The notes under the pieces are model-generated. The model was not told the origin of the DNA, ran no database searches, and saw nothing but the letters and a program-made list of their open reading frames with translations. Below, piece after piece: positions 53,114 to 64,000 of a stretch of 64,000 nt of DNA. The DNA lies in assembly GCA_021234155.1 (NCBI GenBank), contig JAJEKV010000033.1, positions 7,494,635-7,558,634 of the forward strand, read 5' to 3'. Every line of letters begins with the position of its first letter. Position 1 is the first letter of the stretch. Position numbers and translations under genes: made by a program. The DNA is from Isoetes taiwanensis. Its lineage: Eukaryota > Streptophyta > Lycopodiopsida > Isoetales > Isoetaceae.

Positions 53114-53825
53114 CGATGCTTGGATGAATTCTTCAGTTGAAGGCAGCGGCAACAAGATTAGCTCTGACAGTGCTGAGATTCTGTGGTGCCTTTGATTTTT
53201 GGTTCTAAACTAGACACCCTATACCCTATAGCTGTTTCGGACGCCAGCTTGCAAAGATTGTAATCCAATCTGGAGAACTCCTACGACTCTTCTTGGATCA
53301 CGGCAGACAGGTCCGAAGTCTGGCAATACAACCTGGGTTCAAAAAAGATAAACCCCTTTTCTTTGTTTGTTCGACCACATCCGTACCTGTTGCATGAGAA
53401 TTTGCTCAATTGTTGGCAACGATTCTCTAATTGATGTTTGTTTGTATCGACCCAACAATAACGCTGCAGGAACATGTTGGAAAAAAGAGTGTAGAAGCAG
53501 GCAGTGAACGAGATGAAGACTAATGGGCGTGGTACTAATCTGTTTTGCATCGATCATGGTGGTAATTTGATTGGCGTTGTTACTAGGGAGTCTAATAAGC
53601 AGAAGATAAAGAATCAGACAAGTAATGAACAGGGAGGAAGAAATGCAGGTTCAAGTATTTTGGTAATTTCTTCCCATATGTAAGACTCCATTATAAATAA
53701 ACATACACAGTTCTTTGCAATTCCTTCAAATTCTAAACCTGTATTAGTTTAATCTATCGAACAAAAGGAAGAACGGTCTCAATCATCTCCACTTTGTTAA
53801 AGCTTTGCCTGCAAAAAGCTATTTC
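53114..53825. other. Unique spacer between inverted and direct copies
   Basis: These 712 bp are bracketed by ~250-bp inverted arms (52860-53113 and 53826-54074). No family is recognised. The right part (TATAAATAAACATACACAG and following) resembles the promoter end of a plant LTR, but no matching partner exists. Confidence 0.35.
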
Positions 53826-54076
53826 CAAGGACCTTAAACCATTGGGCTCGAAGATTATTGCGATCTAACCGTTGGCAACCGTTAGATCTAAATGAGGTTA
53901 AATATTGTAACTTTGCAGCATCTTTGATAATCTTCAGAATATTCTAAGGATTATCAATGATAACCTTTCGAATATTCCTTCATAAGATGATAATCTTTAG
54001 AATATTCCTATTTTAGAGAGTTTATTTGCAGTCTATTCAAAACCACACGGAAACAATAATGAAACAATAATGCCAC

Positions 54077-54102
54077 GGTTCTATTGCGACAGCAATAGAA
54101 CC
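54077..54102. repeat. Perfect hairpin at the element start (copy 1)
   Basis: GGTTCTATTGC, loop GACA, GCAATAGAACC. An identical hairpin starts copy 2 at 59257-59282. Confidence 0.85.
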
Positions 54103-54359
54103 GACATTCCTTGGATGGGGACGTCCCTTTGTCACTCCTCCTATTTATTCAGCCTCTCTTCATTGTTCTATCATCGGCGTTCTCTTGAGCTAGATTTCTC
54201 CTTCTTCTCTATCCTATTAGCTTCCCTATCCTACCTACTAGTTCTTCTCTTCTTCTTCTTCTTCTTCTTCTATCACCTGGGGTCTGTTACCAGGTTGCTT
54301 TACACTATGGAACGGTGCAACAGCTGCTCATGGTATCATGGCTAGTTTGATGATTCATG

Positions 54360-57300
54360 GCGATCACTTAAGGGTTTTCTCTTGGCTCTGTTGCTCATGG
54401 CATGATGGCCGGTTTTATGATGCATAGCGATCTATGATGGTTTTTCTTTGGATTTGTTTTTATTTTTTCCAGTATTAGGTGTGAATCGATTTGTATGCAT
54501 CTCTGTGAAGCCTAGGGTCCGATTTTGGGAAAGGATCAGATCTATCTGTGGATAAGGCATAGCGATCTCTTAGGGTTTTTCTTTTAATTTTGTTTTTCTT
54601 TTTTACGGGATTGCCTAGGTGGGAATCGGTCTGTGTGGGTCGTTTTTTGTGAATGGGTTTGCTCGATCTGTGGTTTTTTCCAATAGTTCATGATAGACAG
54701 TCTCGGCATGATTTTCAAGTGATAGCTCCTTTTTGATCTTCGTTTCCATAATTTCTAGCTCTTCGGTTCTGGTTTATCTCACTTAAGACACTCGCAAGAC
54801 AAATCTTGATGTACTAACGAATCTTGCATCAGTTTGAACAGATTCGAAACTGTCCGATCTAAGCTATGGAAAAGTTATCAGAGAACAGAGGTCTCAATCA
54901 CAGCAGGTAGACCGGTTATAAGATTTTTTGATTCTGTTTTTAGCATCGTGCAACTCCAGGTTTGGCCACCCTACTCAGGTCTGTGGATTTCTGGAGGGCT
55001 TTGGCGTCGGATCTGCAATAGTGGATGAGAAATACTGGATCTCCAGATGGCGATGGCATCCTGATGGCAGTGGCATCCTGATCTGAAAAGCATGCGCCGG
55101 ATTTGGGCGTGGCCTTGCTGCATGAAATCGGCCGATCCTTTCGCCCTGCCTCGATTCAGTTTGCTCTTTCTATTTTGTAGCTTAGTAATGGGATGCCAGC
55201 ACCTGGTGTTCCATGTTTAGATGGTTCTCTTTATATGGTTCTCTTTGATTTGTTAAAGGTCTTGTGCACGCCATCCTTTTGAATGGGGCTTTCTCTTAGA
55301 TTAATGATGGTTTGTCATCTGACTTAATTGTTCTGCTTGTGGCCTTGGGATTATCATTTTAGCCTTACAAATTCGTTTCTTTATTGATCCATGTGATGTG
55401 CTCTGAGCTTTCTACTTTGTGCTTGTGGTCTTGGGATTAGTCTAATTTTCGCCTTACAAATTTGTTTCTTTATTGACCCATGTGTTCTGAGCCTTTTTTC
55501 TCGGTGGTTTTTTCTTTCATTTCATTCACACCTTGCTCCTTGCAAAGTCCTTTCTGTTGCAGACCCTGGAAACAATGGTGGCACCTCCCATATTCCGTTA
55601 TGCTCGCCTTTTTTGCTTTTTGTTGAACAATTCATATTGCTCGTTTGAAGTCAATAACTTATGCCTTTGTTGTCATGGTTATAATTTATGTTTTATTTTT
55701 GCCAAGGTTAGACTTTGCTCTAGTAGAGGTGTGCTTTGTTCCGTATGCTATATTTGTTTTTTCGACGCGTTATCTTTGTTATTGTCAGTATTATGTCGTT
55801 GACGATATTGGGCTCAATTTTGACTTGGCAACATTAGAGGTACAACATGAATGACTCATTTTCGCAAGGACAGGCATTATGTCATCGACATTGTTGGGTT
55901 CCTTTCCGATTTCGCAACATTAGAGATCAACATTGGATGACGCATTTTTTGCAAGGTCTAGAGGTATGTAGATTTGGTTATTTTATTCCTTATTTGTCGG
56001 ATTTCTTTTACTTAGCATGCCCATAACTTGGGTTGTATTGGGTTTTTTCTTTATTTTGTGGATTTTTAGCCCAACCTAGGTATATTTTTTGTTATCTCAT
56101 TTCATTCGTCACCACTGTCAGTGCCGAAATTTGCATTGGGCGTGTACCAGACTCACAGATTTTGTTTGTTGAACATTGTTTATTGTTATTAGTTTAGCTC
56201 GCTATGTTGTATAATGCTCCATGGCTAGGTGGTTCGTTTTTCATGTTCCTTATGTACGTGTCTTTCATAGATCTCCCTGAGCTAGTCTCGTATTTTGATT
56301 GACATGGCGCTGAGTCTTTGAGTTTATTCTAGGGGTTTCTTACTGCCAATGGTTATGACTCATCAAGTTGTTGCCCTCTGCTCCTAATGTGTTTCACATA
56401 GCGTATTAGTCTGTGTTGGGCACCTGTCATTTGTTTAGCTATCTAGTATTTTCATTTTGATGCCTACATTCTGTTTTGAGGGTATCACTATAGTTTCTTG
56501 GGTTTTTCCAATTGTTGGACACGTGCTAGGGGTTATTTCCTTTTTCTTTTTGACATCTTGTTTACTCTCTGTTTTTGTTGACAATCTCTTTTTTCTGATT
56601 CCACATTTTCGGAGTGTTACAGCTGATCGTGTTTTGTAGGGTTATTTTTTGGTTTACTATTGATCTTGTGGTTGGCACCTTCTTGTGTGACCACAGTGCA
56701 CTGCTTGTTTTGATATGACCTTGGGTCAGTTTTAATTTGTTCACGCTTTTTTCGTGTGATCTTGCTCTCTCTACACATCTTACTGGTTGTTTGCCCTTTC
56801 TGGCTTGGATGATTGCCCATCTCGCATGTTCTATTGATTCAGGAGGACCATGGTCTCGTACTGTGCATTTAGTTGGAGTCGTTAACCAAAAACGTGCTCG
56901 GGGTGTGCTTTTGCCTCACTATTTGTTGTATTAGGTTTCACTGAGGCTTGGATTCCTATGCATTCTTTTTTGGTTGAATTCTTGGTAGGTAAGGTTCTAC
57001 ATGTAGTTGGTGGGTGACATTCATGTTAGTTAATTTCATATCCTCGATTCTGAGTTTCATTTATATTCTTCTTTTGGCTTTCAACGTTTGCACAGTATGT
57101 TTGAGGCTTATTTTGGTCATGTGCATTGGGTAGATCATGCTTGTACTGCATAGTTTCGTTGTGCCATGGGCATTTTTTAGGGTTTCATCTGTCTTCACTA
57201 GAAATGTATGGGCATTGATTCATTCTTAGCATTTGTTTCTTATTCATTGGTTTCTTTTTGAAGACTGGTGCCATGCTGGATATTCTGTATCTTGTTCGTG

Positions 57301-59220
57301 GACTTTGTTGTCCTAATCATCTTTATCGTCTTTTGAAGATACCTCCACCAGGCCTTGGAGAATTTTCGTGGTTTATGGTGTTGTATCCCATGTTGCTTCT
57401 TTGTCCCGTTAGCCTTCAACATTCAACACAATTTGTTTAATGCATATTTTGGTCCTCTGCATCAGGTAGATGATGCTTGTACTACATGGTTTTTTGTTGT
57501 ACTTTAGGCTTTGTACATGTGCGTATCTGGTTTTCGCTAATGCATTCTGCTTCTCTAATCCTTTTAGCATTATAACTCATTTGTTTCATTTGATCTTTGA
57601 TCCATGCATAGGATATCGTGTATATTGTTCGTGGTTTTGTTGTTCCAATCATCGTACCTTTGTATGGTCATCTGATGTTACCTCTAGCATTTCGCCAGTA
57701 GCTTTCTCGTCTCGGTGCCAGCTGTGCAACTATTCCAATTTGGCCATATGGGTTCTAGTTTTGTCTTTTTGCTTGGTAAGTTCTTGTTCATGACATTGTT
57801 TCATTAACCCATTGTCCCTATGGCATTTTTCCTTATATTTTCATAAGTTCTTTTGATCCTTTTGCATGCCACATTTAGTCCTTTGCTTCAGATTGACTTT
57901 TGCTTCGCATAGATATTGACCCCTTTGTGCCATTTACTCGTGGTTGGTACATCTAGTTCTTTTTATGTCATTGTTTTAGTTGTTTCACTCGGGTCTTTTG
58001 CATATCTTTTCTATGCTTCTAACTGCGAGTTGTGCACCTTTGCCAAGTGCGCTAAATTTTTTTTATGCTTAGTCCGATTTATCACAGTTATCCTTTTTGC
58101 TCTAGGTTCTGTTTCTTTTCTTGATATCATCCTTCCAGTTATTATGTATTCCCTGGACATGTTTTTGCTATTCTAATCCATCCATTTGCCATTGCTTCAT
58201 TATCTAAATGAGCTTTTTCCCTCCTTTGCTCATCTTTTTTCCATATTTTTCCTTTTTCCAAGTACTTGGTGCCTTTTTTCTCCATTTGTTCCAGTCTATC
58301 GGTCAATTTGTTTGTTTCTAGGTGTTTTATATTGGGTCATTTGGGTGTTTGTTTCTATGTCTTTCGGTTGTCTCTATTTGTGAATTCACTCCACTTGTTG
58401 CATGTGTCCCATCAGCTTCATTTGTGCATTCTATTTTGTTGCAGTGACCTTTGTAGACTCATTCCTCCCTTTCTTTATTCCACATTTTCAATCGCTTTTC
58501 TTAGATTCTATGCGCTCCATTTGCTATACACTCCTCATTATCTCGGTAGCTCCATTTGATATCATTTCTCTATTTTGGTTGTGTTTGCATTGTTTCCTTA
58601 ATTTATTTTTCTTTAGCTTATTGTTTCGTTAAACTCTAGTGACATTCTTACTATATTTGTGACATTGGTTCCTTCTTTGGTTTCTTTGTCTTCTTGCTCT
58701 TTTTCTATTGCTAGTTAGGATAGTTTGCTTTTATAGTATCTTTGTTAGTGTAGTATTTATTGGACATTAGTCATTTGAGATCGTTACTTTGATGATGACA
58801 TCATGTTCGTGGCTCTGTCTGCTGTTGTCCCATAAGTTCCTTCCCTCATCTCTTACTGCATTATTCCATTGTCTTCTTCCTTCTTATGCTCCCGTTTCCA
58901 TCTCTCATAGCTTTCCTCCATCCTGTTCCCCTTCATTTTTATTCATTGCATTGTTTGCATTCCGGCATTACTTGCTCTTTCTGCTTCTTCATTGTTCCTT
59001 GTCTCTGTCTTCTCTTTATCCCCTTTTTCCTCCATTTTTTCTTAGTTTCCTCTTCCTTCGTTTTACTCTGATTGCCGTCAGCCTTATCTATACATTCTTT
59101 TCCAGTTATCTTGTAGACTCGTTTCTCCCTTTCTTTATACTATATTTCTCTTTAGCTTCTCTTTCTGTCAGTTTCCATGCTGCTTAGTTTTTTGAGTTTG
59201 TTCCTCTTCTATCGGCCAGT
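54360..59220. other. T-rich interior of the large copy
   Basis: About 4.9 kb with T strongly over-represented on the plus strand and only short, hydrophobic-looking frames caused by the T-rich codons (Phe, Leu, Ser, Cys). I found no conserved protein motif on either strand. Confidence 0.5.
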
Positions 59221-59499
59221 ATATGCCTATCATAGGACCTATCCTAGGAATGCCACGGTTCTATTGCGACAGCAATAGAACCGACATTCCTTGGATGGGG
59301 ACGTCCCTTTGTCACTCCTCCTATTTATTCAGCCTCTCTTCATTGTTCTATCATCGGCGTTCTCTTGAGCTAGATTTCTCCTGCTTCTCTATCCTATCAG
59401 TTTCCCTCACCCTCCCTCCCTTGATGGTTTTCCATTTGATCGTGTTCGTTATTTCCTTTTCTATGTCCTTTAAATTTGCATTCTTTATTTCCTCAGCGT

Positions 59500-59815
59500 G
59501 GCTTTGTAGCCTCTGTGGCATACTTATTGATTTACTCTTTCTCGGCATGGCACTAGTATTTTATTTATTCATTCTTGTTTTCTCTCAGTGTGGCGTTGTA
59601 GCCTCTGAGTCCATATTTATTATTCATGTTTTCTCTCGGCGTGGCGGCATTGCCTCCGAGATCATATTTATTGTTTTTTCTCGGCGTGGCGCTGTAGCCT
59701 CCGAGGCAGCACTAATCGGTTGTTTTTTCCCGCGATGGTCATTCCGCGGACGGTTTCCGATTGGTCGGCTGTTGTTTCTTTCTCGGCGTGGCCCTGGAGC
59801 CTCCGAGTCTTCTTG
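59500..59815. repeat. ~26-bp dyad repeat CTCGGCGTGGCG...GCCTCCGAG in the small copy
   Basis: Five or six copies of C(T/A)C(G/A)G(C/T)GTGGC(G/T)... AGCCTC(C/T)GAG at about 59497, 59584, 59635, 59677 and 59782. The ends CTCGG and CCGAG are complementary, so each copy can form a small stem. Confidence 0.65.
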
Positions 59816-61168
59816 CCTATGGCATCTAACTTATTGACGGGTTATTTTTCTTTCAGCCTTGATTCTGCAGGATTGTTTAAGGCTTTGTGGTTGCCATAGT
59901 GCGTGGGGTCGTGCTTCAACTATTTGCTTAGAAGGCGTGGTTCTTCTTCCTGATGAGGAGCAGTCACCGGGTCTTCTCACCTTTGCATCGACCAAGTGGC
60001 GGATTAAACCATTTTTTATGTTGTATTCTTCAGTTTCATCATGCTCTCGATGATTGTCTAGTTTCGGAGCATTTAAAATTCATATTTCCAAATTTATCTA
60101 TCCCTAGTGAGGGATCCATTTGTACTCAATGTTTTACAAAGCTCAATGAGAACACCACTTCACTTCGGCCAGTATATGCCTATCATAGGACCCATCCTAG
60201 GAATGCCTGTTCAAAATCGTCCTGTTCAAAACAAAGAAGCAGGGCCGCTCTTATGTGTCTCCTGTAAGGTGAAGCTTGCCATCGCTTTTACGAGCATCCT
60301 GTAAAAGAGGAGCAACCCCCTTACCATGTTCAGCACAGAGGAAGAATGAGCTATCTGCAACCATAGGAAAAGAAGAGCCATCGGACGGCCAAAAATATTT
60401 TTAGATAAAACTTTACAGTCTTAAAGCGGTTCAATGGATACTTGGAAAATCGTATAATTGCAGCCATTTCTTGAAATGCATGTCAGCTATGGCCTAGAGT
60501 TCAGAATGATCTGCAAACCCTATGAATCATTAGATGCAATGAGTCATCTAAGACAAAAACCTGAATCTGCCTTCAATTTCCAGAAGAATATCAAAAATTT
60601 AAGCCCTAAGAGAGAACCGGACGTCTCCGTTGTTGCTTGAAGCCTTCTTTCAAATGATATTCTTGGACCCTGTATATGGAATGTACGTTTAACCTTCTTA
60701 GCAGCAAATGTGCTCTTAATAATGCGAAATATTGGGGAACGGCCTTACCACAGGGCTTCAAACGGACAGCTGCATCTGCAAAATATTAGTTCAAGGGATG
60801 GCTCCGCCATAGTCTACTGTTTCTTATAAAAGAGGCGTCATTTTGCTTTGCTTGCCTTTTCTTTGCTGCAATCCAAGATGTGCTTCAGGATCTGCACGAT
60901 TTGATGATCAAGAGCATGAGCATGTATGTAAATTTGCCAAGAATATGTAGAAGTAAGCAAAATCTTTGCAATGAAACAAGAAAACATAAAAACTCGTACC
61001 TAATGCTGGCTGGCGCTTGGAAAAACGCCGCCATAGCTTGCTTGCACTTGCTTAGGTGCATCGGCCTTGCCAAACCTCCATCGATCACTAAACGACGGCC
61101 GGATCTGCCTCGCAAAGCTCCTCCGTGAACAGTGAAACCCTGGCCCGTCCTTTTGTTTGTTAAAAAAT

Positions 61169-61314
61169 CTTCTCGCCCAATGGTTTAAGGGAGGTCAACC
61201 TCCCCTTCACAGGGGTTATGCAAATAACCCTCTCGGCCTAACGGCCTCGAGGGTTATTTTGCATAACCCCCTTGAAGGGGAGGTTAACCTCCTCTTAAAC
61301 CATTGGGCTCGAAG
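61169..61314. repeat. 146-bp hairpin of array unit 1
   Basis: CTTCTCGCCCAATGGTTTAA at the left is mirrored by TTAAACCATTGGGCTCGAAG at the right. Inside, GGTCAACCTCCCCTTCA faces TGAAGGGGAGGTTAACC, and GGGTTATGCAAATAACCCTC faces GAGGGTTATTTTGCATAACC. The centre is GGCC-TAAC-GGCC. Equivalent hairpins are at 62498-62643, 63832-63962 (shortened by about 15-20 bp on one arm) and 51823-51950 (inverted copy). Confidence 0.88.
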
Positions 61315-62497
61315 ATTATTGCGATCTAACCGTTGGCAACCGTTAGATCTAAATGAGGTTAAATATTGTAACTTTGCAGCATCTTTGATAATCTTCAGAA
61401 TATTCTAAGGATTATCAATGATAACCTTTCGAATATTCCTTCATAAGATGATAATCTTCAGAATATTCCTATTTTAGAGAGTTTATTTTGCAGTCTATTC
61501 AAAACCACACGGAAACAATAATGAAACAATAATGCCTGTTCAAAATCGTCCTGTTCAAAACAAAGAAGCAGGGCCGCTCTTATGTGTCTCCTGTAAGCTG
61601 AAGCTTGCCATCGCTTTTACGAGCATCCTGTAAAAGAGGAGCAACCCCCTTACCATGTTCAGCACAGAGGAAGAATGAGCTATCTGCAACCATAGGAAAA
61701 GAAGAGCCATCGGATGGCCAAAAGTATTTTTAGATAAAACTTTACAGTCTTAAAGCGGTTCAATGGATACTTGGAAAATCGTATAATTGCAGCCATTTCT
61801 TGAAATGCATGTCAGCTATGGCCTAGAGTTCAGAATGATCTGCAAACCCTATGAATCATTAGATGCAATGAGTCATCTAAGACAAAAACCTGAATCTGCC
61901 TTCAATTTCCAGAAGAATATCAAAAATTTAAGCCCTAAGAGAGAACCGGACGTCTCCGTTGTTGCTTGAAGCCTTCTTTAAAATGATATTCTTGGACCCT
62001 GTATATGGAATGTACATTTAGCCTTCTTAGCAGCAAATGTGCTCTTAATAATGCGAAATATTGGGGAACGGCCTTACCACAGGGCTTCAAACCGACAGCT
62101 GCATCTGCAAAATATTAGTTCAAGGGATGGCTCTGCCATAGTCTACTGTTTCTTATAAAAGAGGCATCATTTTGCTTTGCTTGCCTTTTCTTTGCTGCAA
62201 TCCAAGATGTGCTTCAGGATCTGCATGATTTAATGATCAAGAGCATGAGCATGTATGTAAATTTGCCAAGAATATGTAGAAATAAGCAAAATCTTTGCAA
62301 TGAAACAAGAAAACATAAAAACTCGTACCTAATGCCGGCTGGCGCTTGGAAAAACGCCGCCATAGCTTGCTTGCCCTTGCTTAGGTGCATCGGCCTTGCC
62401 AAACCTCCATTGATCACTAAACAACCGCCGAATCTGCCTCGCAAAGCTCCTCCGTGAACAGTGAAACCCTGGCCTGTCCTTTTGTTTGTTAAAAACT

Positions 62498-62643
62498 CTT
62501 CTCGCCCAATGGTTTAAGGGAGGTCAACCTCCCCTTCACGGGGGTTATGCAAATAACCCTCTCGGCCTAACGGCCTCGAGGGTTATTTTGCATAACCCCC
62601 TTGAAGGGGAGGTTAACCTCCTCTTAAACCATTGGGCTCGAAG
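62498..62643. repeat. 146-bp hairpin of array unit 2
   Basis: Same structure as at 61169, with the fully matched GGGGGTTATGCAAATAACCC arm. Confidence 0.87.
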
Positions 62644-63831
62644 ATTATTGCGATCTAACCATTGGCAACCGTTAGATCTAAATGAGGTTAAATATTGTAA
62701 CTTTGCAGCATCTTTGATAATCTTCAGAATATTCTAAGGATTATCAATGATAACCTTTCGAATATTCCTTCATAAGATGATAATCTTTAGAATATTCCTA
62801 TTTTAGAGAGTTTATTTGCAGTCTATTCAAAACCACACGGAAACAATAATGAAACAATAATGCCTGTTCAAAATCGTCCTGTTCAAAACAAAGAAGCAGG
62901 GCCGCTCTTATGTGTCTCCTGTAAGCTGAAGCTTGCCATCGCTTTTACGAGCATCCTGTAAAAGAGGAGCAAAAGACGAAAGCCCTTACCATGTTCACCA
63001 CAGAGGAAGAATGAGCTATCTGCAACCATAGGAAAAGAAGAGCCATCGGACGGCCAAAAATATTTTTAGATAAAACTTTACAGTCTTAAAGCGGTTCAAT
63101 GGATACTTGGAAAATCGTATAATTGCAGCCATTTCTTGAAATGCATGTCAGCTATGGCCTAGAGTTCAGAATGATCTGCAAAACCTATGAATCATTAGAT
63201 GCAATGAGTCATCTAAGACAAAAACCTGAATCTGCCTTCAATTTCCAGAAGAATGTCAAAATTTAAGCCCTAAGAGACAATCGGACGTCTCCGTTGTTGC
63301 TTGAAGCCTTCTTTAAAATGATATTCTTGGACCCTGTATATGGAATGTACGTTTAGCCTTCTTAGCAGCAAATGTGCTTTAATAATGCGAAATATTGGGG
63401 AACGGCCTTACCACAGGGCTTCAAACCGACAGCTGCATCTGCAAAATATTAGTTCAAGGGATGGCTCCGCCATAGTCTACTGTTTCTTATCAAAGAGGCG
63501 TCATTTTGCTTTGCTTGCCTTTTCTTTGTTGCAATCCAAGATGTGCTTCAGGATCTGCACGATTTGATGATCAAGAGCATGAGCATGTATGTAAATTTGC
63601 CAAGAATATGTAGAAATAAGCAAAATCTTTGCAATGAAACAAGAAAACATAAAAACTCGTACCTAATGCCGGCTGGCGCTTGGAAAAACGCCGCCATAGC
63701 TTGCTTGCCCTTGCTTAGGTGCATCGGCCTTGCCAAAACTCCATCGATCACTAAACGACCGCCGGATCTGCCTCGCAAAGCTCCTCCGTGAACAGTGAAA
63801 CCCTGGCCCATCCTTTTGTTTGTTAAAAAAT

Positions 63832-63962
63832 CTTCTCGCCCAATGGTTTAAGGGAGGTCAACCTCCCCTTCACGGGCCTCTCGGTCTAACGGCCTCGAGG
63901 GTTATTTTGCATAACCCCCTTGAAGGGGAGGTTAACCTCCTTTTAAACCATTGGGCTCGAAG
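63832..63962. repeat. Shortened hairpin of array unit 3
   Basis: Same structure as the other units, but about 20 bp around GTTATGCAAATAACC are missing from the left arm, as expected for deletion at a long palindrome. Confidence 0.85.
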
Positions 63963-64000
63963 ATTATTGCGATCTAACCGTTGGCAACCGTTAGATCTAA

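Larger units (their letters stand above)
54075..60202. mobile_element. 6.1-kb insertion of two related unclassified elements in tandem, 5-bp target duplication
   Basis: The flanking array sequence AATAATGCC/TGTTCAAAATC is split with ATGCC on both sides (54070-54074 and 60203-60207). Internally ATGCC also separates a 5.2-kb copy (54075-59249) from a 0.95-kb copy (59255-60202). Both start with ACGGTTCTATTGCGACAGCA, then ATAGAACC, CATTCCTTGGATGGGGACGT. Both end with CCAGTATATGCCTATCATAG, then GAC(C/T)(C/T)ATCCTAGGA. The terminal GCATTCCTAGGATGGG (reverse complement of the end) resembles ACATTCCTTGGATGGG near the start, so weak terminal inverted repeats exist. No transposase or reverse transcriptase is recognisable. 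The class is open. Confidence 0.7.
53826..64000 (+). repeat. Tandem array of the 1.33-kb unit, interrupted at 54075-60202, open at the window end
   Basis: The array starts in mid-unit at CTTAAACCATTGGGCTCGAA (53826), runs to ATGCC at 54074, resumes with TGTTCAAAATCGTCCTG at 60208 and repeats it at 61538 and 62866, i.e. a period of about 1328-1329 bp. Copies are about 97-99% alike by eye. Each unit has one ~146-bp hairpin. The window ends inside the array, so the copy number is unknown. Confidence 0.9.

Noticed and set aside
58789-59187. 132-residue hydrophobic plus-strand frame
   Set aside because: Composition follows the T-rich DNA; no conserved motif, signal or homologous copy.
54075-60202. 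LTR retrotransposon with 5-bp duplication
   Set aside because: No TG..CA ends, no primer-binding site or polypurine tract, shared ends only ~160 and ~45 bp, and no gag or pol motifs.
54075-60202. Helitron, because of the terminal hairpin
   Set aside because: No TC start or CTRR end, no Rep/helicase motifs, and a 5-bp duplication is present.

Overview
The window is from a large, repeat-dense plant nuclear genome. The support for this is GT-AG introns, plant-type plastid MurE and ABCB sequences, an En/Spm-associated domain, and LINE, CACTA-like and Mutator-like elements nested in one another. A retained MurE homologue together with a ParB-like/methyltransferase transposon gene hints at a fern or another non-angiosperm lineage, but the lineage is not settled. 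There are no rRNA or tRNA genes, no CRISPR array, and only one intact recognisable host gene.

Layout. 1-6.8 kb: a decayed LINE on the minus strand (1247-4257), a scrap of a second LINE, and two exons of an ABCB transporter that stop at the Walker A motif. 6.8-27.8 kb: a second LINE split by an 18.4-kb CACTA-like transposon (8365-26797) with matching termini and a 3-bp TTT target duplication; the LINE reading frame resumes exactly across the insertion. 27.8-29.5 kb: a 5'-truncated LINE with a poly(A) tail. 29.5-40.6 kb: a second CACTA-like element (29480-40586; duplication TGC), mostly minisatellites and tandem arrays. 40.6-49.3 kb: low-coding DNA with one intact VIT/CCC1-type transporter gene (44325-45077) and several foldback palindromes. 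49.4-51.1 kb: a Pack-MULE-like element with a perfect 9-bp duplication. 51.8-64 kb: an inverted copy and then a tandem array of a 1.33-kb unit carrying a ~146-bp hairpin, interrupted by an unclassified 6.1-kb insertion (54075-60202).

The most interesting system is the 18.4-kb element. It carries two divergent genes. On the minus strand is a protein with a Lys/Glu-rich N-terminal half, a ParB/sulfiredoxin-like domain and a C-terminal DNA-methyltransferase-like motif. On the plus strand is a DUF8039-like plus DUF7869-like protein, the transposase candidate. Both genes start with a short first exon, and both first introns are loaded with copies of one 24-bp palindrome (half-site CAAATGGCGCCA); a later intron of the minus-strand gene has more. 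The element also holds two unrecognised small genes and a captured, intron-containing MurE copy. All its genes are broken by frameshifts or stops, so this copy is a fossil. The architecture suggests a methylation-linked transposon in which palindromic sites could control both divergent genes.
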